This document shows positions 26,001-38,000 of a stretch of DNA of 64,000 nucleotides, piece after piece. Within the stretch, counting starts at the first letter, position 1. Every line of letters starts with the position of its first letter. Under the pieces are notes generated by a model. The model saw only the letters and a program-made list of their open reading frames with translations. It ran no database searches and had not been told where the DNA came from. Made by a program: the position numbers and the translations under genes. This DNA is from Sipunculus nudus (Eukaryota > Annelida > Sipuncula > Golfingiida > Sipunculidae), in assembly GCA_026874595.1 (NCBI GenBank), contig CM049318.1, positions 29,106,956-29,170,955 of the forward strand, read 5' to 3'.

Positions 26001-29000
26001 TGATCAAATGCAAACCATTTGAACAAACCTGAGAGGGCTTGCCTCTGGGATCATTTCTGTTAAATATTGAATAATTTGGCTGGACCGTTTACAAGAAGAA
26101 GATTTTTCAAGGTTTTTCAGCTTTTCCCTATAAAATCCCTAAGTACATGCAGATAGCAAAAAAATAAGCTGAATTCCACAACATTTGTTATGTGACAGAT
26201 TATTGCACAAAATTTGGGGATAGTAGCTCCTGCTATTCCTGAGAAATTATGGGTTAATGTACAGATGACCAATGACCCCCGTACAAAAAAAAAGGTCAAT
26301 GCAGGTGGCGCTACCAATACCTGAATTTCATATATGACTCATGTGATCAACACTGGCATAAAATTTGGTGATGATAGCTCCGGCCCTTTCTTAGATTGTC
26401 ATTTTGTTAAGCCTTTTTTGGACAGATGACTAAGTTCAACTTCCTGTAACTCAGCCAAAATTCACCGAACTTGAACCATACGAACAAACTTGAGAGAGAC
26501 GGTATGAAAGATTATTTCTGTGAATTATTGAACAATTTGGCTTGACCGTTTCGGAGTAGAAACTTTTTTAAGTTTTTTAAAGCTTTTTCTCTATAAAATC
26601 TAAGAAAATGCAGAGTTTTTCAGATGGCTAATTTCTTGCATTTTATTTCATGATGCTAGCTGCAGTCGTTTTCGAGATAGTATGGGTTAACGTACAGATG
26701 ACGGACGCCGCCACACCATCGCACTAGCTCACAGGTTCGCTATAAATTACTACAAATGCATATTGAATGCAAAATTATAATACAGATATATCTCACTGAT
26801 GGCAAAATCTTGAATTAAGTTGAGTATGGATACCAATTATTTATAATCCATGTACAGCCGTCTTTATATACCCACAGAGAGCTGTATACCTGTGATTGTA
26901 AACATTGTCTGGCATGAGGAATATCTAAAATCATAAATCTACATTCTTTAAAAGCTTTAAATAAACATTCTTGTCAATATTAACCATAGATAACCTGAAA
27001 TCTAAATGTCTAGAAGCATGATGTAACGGATGCTGATAAACTTGTGCCAGGCTAGATGTATCTGCTTCACACAGATTATATATATGGTAAAATGACTTAA
27101 TTGAATCTTTATAATTCAGCCAAAATTCATTCTTTGGAACCATAAAAGCCAAATATTATAAGAATTATTCAGGGAATTATTCTAGTAAAATATTAAACAA
27201 ATTGGCCTCAGTGGCATCAGTCAAAAAAGGTTTTGCAGGTTTATAACTCATATGGGATTATACAGCAAAATGGCTAAGTTAAGCTTCCCGTAACTCAGCC
27301 AAAATCACTGAACCAAAACCATTTGAACAAACTTGAATTATCAACATCTAAGGATAATTAATGTGTGAGATTTAAGAATTTGGCCCGGTGTTTTTTTAGG
27401 AGAAGATTTTTGTAGCCACTGAGCTAAAATGGCTGTTATGGCATATGACTAAATTCAGCTTCCCATAACTCAGCCTAAAGTCACTGAACTGAGACCATTT
27501 GGACAAACTTCAGAAAACACTACCCTGGGATCATTTTAGCTATTAAACAATTTGGCCATATGGTTTTTGTAGCCGTCAGTATTATACGGGCACTGGTGAC
27601 CCCCGTACAAAAAAAGGCTGATGCAGGTGGCGCCACCAATCCCTCAATTTTAGACCTGACTCATGGGACCAACATTGGCATTAAATTTGGTGATGATAGC
27701 TCCAGCCGTTTCTGAGACTGTAATTTTAGTATGCTTTTTTGGACAGATGACTAAGTTCAACTTCCTGTAACTCGGCCAAAAATCACCGAACTTAAAGCAT
27801 TCTAACAAACTTGAGAGAGATTGTTCCATGAATCATTTCTGTGAAATATTGGACAATTTGGCTGAATAGTTTCGGAGAAGAATATTTTAAAATCTTTTTT
27901 AGCTTTTGCCCTATAAAATCTAAGAAAATGCAGTAAGCCAAAAAAATAAGCAAAATCCGATGGAGTTTTTAGATGACTTTTTTTTGCACAAAATTTCGTG
28001 ATGCTAACTCTTGCCGTTTTCAAGATAATATGGGTTAATGTACAGACGACGGACGACGGACGCCGGACGACAGACGACGGACGCTGGACGACACCACACC
28101 ATCGCATAAGCTCACAGGTTTGCTAAAAAAAGTAATAACATTAATAATCATCCGGTTAAACAATAGGCAACCAGTTGATATAATCTATTTTATGACTGGC
28201 TTACGGGTAAAACTCGACCGTTGTTAATCAGCCCCTCTGTGGCCAGGCTTGATAATGCTCGATATTTGGTGTTGAAAGGTCCTAAAATTTTGCAAAGGGG
28301 GCTTTCACCGCGCCATATATAAGAAACACAACCTATGTATTCAGTCTGTGAACTTGCAGTGCCATCTATCATATTTGGAATGAAATTAATCTGGTCCCAA
28401 AGAGCAGAAACATTAGGAAAAAGATACAAACCTTCAGGAGTACCGACTTCCCAGAATGCAAAGCCCTCACTGCTGGTGCCGTTGGCTGTTCCGAACGTGA
28501 CGCTGTTCACGGAAAACTTCTGATTTGCCGGGTACGTGTAGCTTATGATGGACTTCTCCCCGACGTAACGTCCGTTTCCAAAATCAATAATAAGAGACGC
28601 ATTCTCTTCCTGCCATCGCACCCAGAATATCTGCCAGCGGTTTTGACAGATCAAGACGTTTGGGGTGTCCACTTCAGCGTCTGTTTGTGAGGAGCCGGCG
28701 CGGCGGATGGAAGTTTTGGTGTTGTCGTTGGCGCCGATGTTGATGATGTACGAATTGATGCGCGTAGAGTGAGGAAACTCTGATAGAATTACTGTGGCAT
28801 CTGAGCAGGCTCTTGTCCGGAACACCACACTGTTGAGGCCGCCAGTGTAGAAGTTGTAGGTGGGGTATCCTCCACCGTCCGGAATCCCGGAGACAACCTG
28901 CTGAACTAAAACACCCATCATTCAGGAATTAAACGTTCCCATTCACCTACCTTTTGAAAAAGAATTAATGTGATTTCTGGCTTCCTTTGTGTATATAGTA

Positions 29001-32000
29001 ATGATCTAAGAGTTATTTTGGATGTGAAAAGTTCTTATATAAAGCCTTCATGAACAATTTATGTACTTGTTTATCAATAACATGTTGTACACACGGCAAC
29101 GGTTAAACATGTAACCTAAGGTGGTAGGTTGCATATATGCGGAGGCAGAAAGGTCACTTGCTACCAAACGCAATTTCCAAAGCTCTAGCTTATCTGACTT
29201 GCTGCTAGATGCCATCGTTGAATTTGTTTTGATTGTTTTGGCGAGCCCCCAGTTATTATAAACACGTTGTTATAAACAAAACAAGCACCCTGTGTGCGGG
29301 GATATCCATGATTTCTGGTCTATTTTTATAAAAGCTCCAAGGGATTAACTTTAGTTTATAAAGGTCAAACAGGTGATTGAACCCCTTTAATAAAAGCATC
29401 TAGGTAAGAAACTCGGCATGGGAAGGTAGTGCTTCATTCGTTACAATTGTAAATTATGGTGACCACCTGATGGGCACTTGCAACCTTTCGGTACCCATTA
29501 AACAGAACAAAAAGCCCAATGACCCTAAAGTCCTAGTTATCATAGTAACAAAACAGGAACGAATGTGTTAGATGCGTTTCATGTCACATTTGTTCAATTT
29601 CATTTGACACTAAACACTTATTTTCGTTAGTAAAAGCGTGATTTCATTATTGTTCCTGGATTTCGTCACTGCCAGTTACACATGAAGGTCGCTTAGTGGG
29701 ACAAAAGGGGTTACTCCAATATTATGAGCCCTAGTTCGTCAGTGGTAAATAACACTGGGACCAGGTTTCGAACGCTTCTTTCAACTTGTCGACTCGTATT
29801 TACCATATTACCGAAAGGTAACGGATGCGGAATCAGTTTTTTCTGACAACAACATTGCCTTGTGAAGAGTGTTTTAGAAAGGAACTGGTCAGTGAGGAAG
29901 AAATACAAGAGCGTGATAAATTCAGACCCGATAAACTAGTCCTGAATCTTGATTTCGAATGCAAAGTAAATATGACTTGTATTGGCAGCACATAGGTAAC
30001 ACAAACTAAAAAGGTTGTTCCTATTTTTGAATTGATTTATTTTAAATGTTTTCTTTTTGGTTATCCCTTTTTGGACCAATATTAGCCCGAATACAGCCTC
30101 CATTTATAGGGATGGAGTCCGCATGTTTGGGGGGGGGGGGGGGAGGGGGGTTCTATCTAATCATAAACTGTAATCTTATGCAAATAAACGGCGTGATATA
30201 TATATATGCGAATTACCTATAAAGGTAAAGGTCCCCGCATCGTCGCCTAAGGATAGACCCTCCTAATCCTCCCGAGCAGACCTTGCCAGGTTATAAAAAG
30301 AAGCTAATTGTCCTATAATAAGTCAGCATTAAAAATTCGTGAGCCGAGCTCTATTTAGCGCCCACTGATAGCATCTATATGTTACTTCATAAGACGTGAT
30401 CGGTCTTTGAAACCGATAATACATTCGCATGGCCCCAGTGAGACATACTTTATTAAATATATACTTCTTTGATTTTCCGGTCCTATATATTCCCTGCTTA
30501 AACTTTGGAGATGGGTATAATATGACCGGGGGAGGGTGGTAGAAAAGGTGCTTAATTACACTAGAAGGCCATTACTTGGCTTCAAGGAGAATACCCTTCC
30601 AGTATATCTGAGAATACTTGTATACTTTTTATTGTTTTGAACCCATAATCAACTGTTTTCAGTATTTCAGAATGTAAACAGTTGGAAAAAGTATGAAAAT
30701 ATATGACAAACAGTCTTTCCCTGTAAATTTCTTTAAATAGTAAAGAATTCCCGCAGACAAAATACATTTCGATGCCTTACCTCCTTCACGCGCGGTTCTC
30801 CAGAGCGCCGTCTGTGATGATGACCGAGTGAACAAGGATATAGAATGGACAGAGAGGAAGAGATTTTGCGTATCATTGCTCAGGATGACGTTACTGAAGG
30901 CGTTTCCTTGTCCAACCTGGATGTTACCCCTCTGCCAGGAGACCCAGAAACGAGTAAAAAAACCACAGTCCAAGATCTGGGATGTGTTGGCGGAAATGAC
31001 ATCTGGAAAAATATAGGTAGTTAGCTTTGCGTGAAACTTCTGCAGAGGGTTGTTCTGTAAAAAGCATATATTTTATACAGACATACCAAGTTTGTATGTA
31101 TATGTTTAAACCACAGAGGACTTCATGGATTGGGCACAAAACCAACAAGTTCACATTGATAGGAGTTTAGAGGAGGCGCAACAAGCGTGCCTGGAATGTC
31201 AATAGACCTTACGCATTACTCTGGCCTGCAGAAGTAAGGATGAAAATCAAGCATTTTTTTCAGTAGTCAAGCGTGATTTGATTATTTTTCGTATATCTCA
31301 GCTCGATAAAAATGGAGGAGGCACGTGCCCTATCGCCCCACCTCAATCTGCCCCAGAGACCAGGGTCCACAACCTTTGCGCAGGGATAAAGTCGATTGCG
31401 CACAATGGATAATCCTGCTGAAAGTGACGGACTTAAGCATGTTTGACCTGACATTTGACCAAGTCAAAGCCTCATTTGGATGGTCAGTAAATGTAAACAA
31501 CATGTGACTCGGGATCACTTGGGACTGTCTTATGTCAGCATCCGACAATGGTAAATCCCCCAATTCATGCAGGTAATCCTTTTGCATAATGTTGAAAAGA
31601 CCATAACAAGTGTCGCTGCACTATCACCGTGCATTTACATCTTCAATAATTCTGGAAGCAAATGTATCACGTAAACTATGCAAGGAAGTACGTGCACGTG
31701 CATAAGTGTAAGTGTCTGTTTATATTTATAATACCGCGTCACAGATATTACGCCGCAAAATAGATCCACAGGTTTATCAATATACAAAATATGTTTCACG
31801 GACAAATACCTTTTGTTTGTTATATGTGGAATGGGTATTATCGAAGCATACTTAATATTTGCTCCACTGCCTTAACCATTTTAATTTTCAATTGCCAGGC
31901 ATTTTGGCTCGCGTTCGGCTGGATATAGTGCAAAGCGCACAATGGTTTGCAAGAGACCTATCCTTCATAGACGAGATCTCACGTGTGGTTCAGTCAGCAG

Positions 32001-35000
32001 AGCGGTAACCGCTGCACTGCTTTACCGTAAAGACAGTATTCGAATACAAGTATGCTTATTGGCCGCGAAGTGGCCAACCAGCCTATGTCTGCCACACTGA
32101 CCAGATTATTATATGATAATATCATACCTCGTCCCGAGACGCCGTTTATATCACGCAGAGTCGTTTGCATGTTCATATAGGCACCAATGACAATCTGAAA
32201 ATAAAGACAGGTTTTAGAAAGTTCATTTGTGTGGAAGACGTATGACTACTGTATAGAAAACAATATGTGGAACCGTATAAACAATTCTGGCACATTATAC
32301 GTACATTAGAGAGAGAAATATTATCTCCAAGGCATCACCTCATGATGGCATCATATTTACATAACATAGCCTTAATACTGGGACAATGAACAAAAAAGTG
32401 TTAATAATATTTCATCTAAAATGTTTCTGGGATAATTCCTTCTTCTGAAGTAAAAGATAAACCACGATTTATATGTTTAGTAAACAAGATTTAGTATGAT
32501 TATTCAATCAAAGTAGAATAACTTAATTATAATATTATCACAAATTATTTCTTTCTTTTGGCTTAAAAACAAATGTTGCTAGCAATATTACCACCTTAGT
32601 TAAGGGACCACCTCAAAATGAAGACCAGTTTTCTACGGTCAAAATCCCTATTTTCCTCTTTATATCACACCACGATTAGACAACCACGTCGAAAATTGCG
32701 ACCACATCACCGAGGTCCCATTGGCGTATCGTAATTTCCAGGTTTCATTAAATAATAATAAAAAAATAATAAATAGGGAGGGATGCATTGGCAACCAGGA
32801 GAGATTCACAGGCATTATAGGATGGTGATATTTTTTTTTTCGCATGTGACATTTCTTTCGTTTTGAGTAGGGAGCCAGTCTATGGACAGACTAACCTCGT
32901 AGTCATACTGCCGGTTACTGTTCGGCATAGACAGTCCAAGCGCAGCGTCCATGCAGGCGTTCAGCTCGAACTCGAACACGGTGCCGCTTGTTGTCATGAA
33001 AACCATCGGGGGCATTCCTTGGGTTCCAGTCACATGTAGGGGAACTGTGGAGACAAAGAAAAATAGGAATAAATGTGAGAACAATTCAAACCTGTTTGTT
33101 GCGTTATTCTAAATATCTTACACATGATAATTACGCTGTGGTAATTGGCGAAGTTTGCATTCCAGAATCCTATTTAATTAAATCCATGACTTTCCTGTAC
33201 ATTTATTGCACAGGAAAAAAAAATGTGCGAACATCCAAACTCTTTCTGGTCTTTTAACTGTTTGTGTTGGTCAAAGAGTCGCGATAGCACTAGTCGAAAG
33301 TTCGGGAGTCGGTATTTAAATAATCTGTCTTCAGACATTTAAAAAATAACACTTATTTTGCCATGTCATTCATAAATATAGTTAACACACACACACGTGT
33401 AAAATTCAACGTAATTCCATGTCTTTGTATATAGACGTGACTTATCAAGGAACTTTTCTTTTGATTCAAGACGGTAAGAATGAAAATAAGTTATACAATG
33501 TGCCGCCAGATGGCAGTATCTGACCCCCCAATGGTCTCAGGGTTTGACATGCAGCAAATGTACAGCGTACAGACTGGGGCGGTCTAAAATAATACTTGCC
33601 TGGACTCAGCCCAAAAACCCAGTTGACCGGATCAGCACCGCTCGCTGCCGTGATTGCTCCGATAGATGGCGCTGTGGTATCTCTCGATCCCATGAACCGC
33701 TGAGAACCGACCGATGCCCCTGTCCCCACTTCTACATACCCGTTTTCCCAGGACACCCAGAAGTATGACCTCCGGTTGCAGTGAAGGATGTTCGGGGTGT
33801 CCGACCTGGCCAGGATAGGTCCATTGCGGCCTTGTCTTATTTCTGATCGGGCGTTCTGTAAGACGACTTCATAGCGAAGTTCCACCGCTTCGTCTGGCGG
33901 ACGGAAATGTAAATATTATTTAAACAAGATATCCACAGCATCGTGAAGAAAGGGAGGCCAATTTACAGTGTAAATGTTGTGTGTAGATGGAATATTCAAT
34001 ATATTTTGGCAAATTTACATGTTTACACTTGTATACATCATATTGTATTTGTATCTTCTTAATATCATTGACAATTTTCGTAAATCACTTTTTTAATGTC
34101 TTTTACATATAGCTTAACAAATAAATCTCGGAACCTATAAAAGTAAGAAATAGACTTGCAGAGGAAAATTCTCGTTTTCCGTTGAAATACTTAGGACATG
34201 AAATTAGTCTCATGAATTTTATTCTTTCGTTGTTAGTGATAGAAATTAAAACTAAACCATTCCGACACCGGATTTTCCTTAGAGGGGTAATATGCTAGTT
34301 AACACAAGCAAATAAACGTTGATATATAGATGTGGTTACACACGGAAATATACCACTTGATTATATATAATTAAATCATTACATTAAATTATTAAATTCA
34401 AAAAGCGTTATTTTCAGTCGGTAAGACGATTATATTATGCAATACATAATCATGCCAGGAATCATAAAAACTTGTTAGCTGCATGTCATCTGATCTGCAC
34501 TGAAAATAAAAATAAGCGTAACTGTTGACAGTCCTTGCAGTACTGATTACAGTACAAGAAACACAACGTCATATGTCGATACAGCGGCTAAGCACTATAA
34601 TTGCACAGATTTAGCAGAAAACATGACACTTTGCAGGGGTACTTCTGCCCAAAGACATCTTGGAAAAATAGATCTAAAAAAGTGCGCCCTCTGGTAGCCG
34701 CCATCTTTCCATGGTACCGAAACGGAGACAATTGCTCCAAAAATGTTTTAAGTGCAGGTATATAAAAATCAAATTTATGATCGAATTTTATATTATTAAA
34801 CTATTTTCAAACAAAGAACCTAAAACATGACTGAAGAAAAACCTTGACAATAGTTGCTCCTCTTTTTGTGCTGACAAGCCATGCTTTTAGGTCTGCCTGA
34901 CTGAAAAGTAGCATCATAGGTACCGAAAAATGCATAAAGGGCCCTACCTTTCGGGTTCTGCTATTTAAAGAAACCTAGGTTCTGTAATATCCTTGTACAA

Positions 35001-38000
35001 AGTTTCATGCATTCTGCAAAATTTGAGCAATTATGGTGAAAATCATGCTTTAGCCGCTCTACATTATGTGCACCAGAACATGACGACGTAGACTGGTACC
35101 CGCTCTATTATGACACCGCTGCTCCAGGCAAATCTATGCTTGGCTGAGGGCCATAATAGAGCAGGGTACCAGTCTAACGACGACATATCAACCAGCTGAG
35201 TGAGGTGAAAGGGATTATGGGATATGACAAACGAGTCCACCGAGTGTGCAGCATCACAGTTGGGGAAAGTCAAGCAAACTTAGTTCAGATAATAGCTGAA
35301 AGTAAGAGTGACTCTTGTGCGAGGTGATGCTATTGCTCATCCAAAGACATTGTGCAATGTGGAGGCTTGTAATATATTCCGCTGGATGGGTTTCTCCACT
35401 CACGTGTGTATATAAGTAGTGCATTCGTGAGGACTAACACAAAAATCTTACCTTACCTAAGTTTATATAAAGTACGTCTTCACTGAAATTAAACCTCTTG
35501 TGTCCTTCATTATAGATTAATTGTCAATGGAAACTCTTAACTAAAAAGCTTTTCTGAAATTTGTCACGATGGAAAATATGTGGTGATTCTCTTGTAATTG
35601 TGCTTGTGTGTGACGTAAAGAATCGGCAAAAAAGCAGAACGTTTGCGATGCAAAACAGCCGTGCAGTTTGACTGAAGAATATATTATGGCTATGTCATGG
35701 TTCCATGGGAATACATTCCGGACTTCAACCCCGAGTCTTAAATTAAATGAGGAGATTCCTGGATAGTTATTCTCTCTGGTACCAGGCTTGCCTTGAGCCA
35801 TACTGTGGGTGATAACCGAACTTTGGGACTGCAGATGTCATTCTGTTTGAATGCTGTCTCTTTGCAGAAGCGGATCCGGATGGGGGGGTTGGTCCGGTCA
35901 ATTTTTGCGGCATGTTCCAGCCCACCCATCTAGATACATGCAATTTGCAAATCAGAGAGAACGGGGACGGACTTTCACATCCCGCAATAGTATCCGCATA
36001 ATACCATGTAGTTTAGTGTATTGGAATTAGCGGTTTGCCAGTTAAACGTTTAAATCGATTACTGACCGTTTTCTTTCATAATCAATAACATCGATTGTAT
36101 TTTTGTATAATCGATCACAAATGATTATGTATATCCATGCGAAGAAGCCATATTATCACTATCTAATATTTGTAATTCTGTCAAAGATATAAGAAAGACG
36201 GGGCATAAATGAGCGAACGGCATTAAAATTTTATATTTGTACAACAAATAAGTATTAACAACCCGGACATAACCTTGACCTTTCAGCGCGATATAAAATA
36301 TAGACTGACTTCACTCGGTCTTTAGGCCTATATTAGTTATAATTCTATACAATATAGTTGGTACATACAAAAAGTAATTAATATTCGATGATCTATTTAT
36401 CTTCCAATTATATCGAATATGATTTTACAAATTAATTCTACCAATAATGGGAATACGATGAAACTGGAGCAATTTATGATAAGTTATCTTCAAGAAGTTG
36501 CCAGAACGGGGCACAAATAAGCATTACAATACTTTTTCGATATTACAGAGGATGAATTTATTGTCAAATCCAGAGAGTCATACGCCATTGCTAAATTAAT
36601 TACCCACAGTCTTTATTTAAATACACATGGAGTTACCATGTAATTCCGTTTTGCAGTTTGATTTATGGAATTATAATACTGGTTTACTTGCTGGAAAGCC
36701 ATGTTTCATGCGGGCATATTGACCAAGACTTCCGAATGACCTTCAGAAGTGAAGAGTTAACAAAGGAACAGCAGTCCAGACCAAAGGAAATAAATGTGTA
36801 ATGGGTCATAAAGCCACAGAAAAGAAGTGAAATAAAACATAAAATAAACTATGGGTGTAAACGCAAAAGAAAAATAGATAGCGTGCGAGACAATCACAAC
36901 ATGCCATAGAGCACCATGGAAATTATCACCTCTACTTAGTCTTCTTAATAATGCTGCAATTTTTTTATCTTGTCTGTGAAAAGGTCGTTTCAGGGTGGTT
37001 TTCGGCTTCTTTGATCGATCAGGAGGGGGCGCTGAAGTCGGGTCTGAAGGTATAAACGTTCACATTCCTCACCTGTTTTCCTCATATTTTTGGGTCAAAT
37101 TGCAGTCATTCAATTATCATATACCGTGAAACCTGTGTTTTGAGACCACCCATTGGACTACCCAAAAGGGTTCTTTATACACCGGTGGTTTTATTAGACA
37201 GGTCAGTTTTAACTACATGTACTATGAATGCTTTTGGTTCACTCAAGCGTGGTCGTAATTAATAGGTGGCCTTATTACACAGATGGTCTTTCAGACAGGT
37301 TTCACTGTATTTATAATATTTGAGGCAAACAATTAAAATGTATAATACATATATGAATCTGCTAGTATAATCAAGGATATATCATTGGTTAAGAGAACTG
37401 GGGTTATTAAAATGTCGGCGTAATAAGTAACAGTTGTATAATATAATTTAAAAAAAATGTTAATATACCACCAACGGGACCTTGCTCCTCCTGGTCGCCT
37501 TATTGAGGTCTTATACAAAGAGCAAAACAGAATCGGGTCCCGTGAACAAATGGTCGTTATTTTGATATGGTCGCCACACCTAGGTGGTCGGTAGGCGACG
37601 TTTTACTCTACACAAAACAGGGCTAAGTTACTTATCTGTCGAAAAACATGTTCATTGCCAAGATAAATCTTCAAAGGATATGTAATCAAGAACTGGATTG
37701 TATATATTCTTATTAAGATGTTAGATCAAATAATATTTACTTAAAAATTATATAACATTAAAGTAATCATCTTGAATTATGTATTCCCACAGTTCTGTAG
37801 ATCTAACATTATAATACGCCCAATGTGAGAGAATAATCACAATATGGCATTTTTTAATTCATATATTTTCACAAATTCTGTAGATCAAACGAAATGAAAT
37901 TGAAGAGTAACTGATGTCTCTCCTTTTTCCAGGGGGGAGGGGGAAGTGGGCACTGTATTCTGTGAAACTAATACTGTCTGGGAGTATTACCTATGAGAGT

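Noticed and set aside
27802-28107. Minus-strand open frame of 101 codons with repeated RPSSVV words
   Set aside because: The words arise from the GACGGACGACGG tail of an interspersed repeat.
35738-35929. Minus-strand open frame beginning MGGLEHAAKIDRTN
   Set aside because: An AG precedes its ATG, but no family is recognised, no phase-compatible donor links it to FAMeT exons 4 or 5, and the domain is complete without it.
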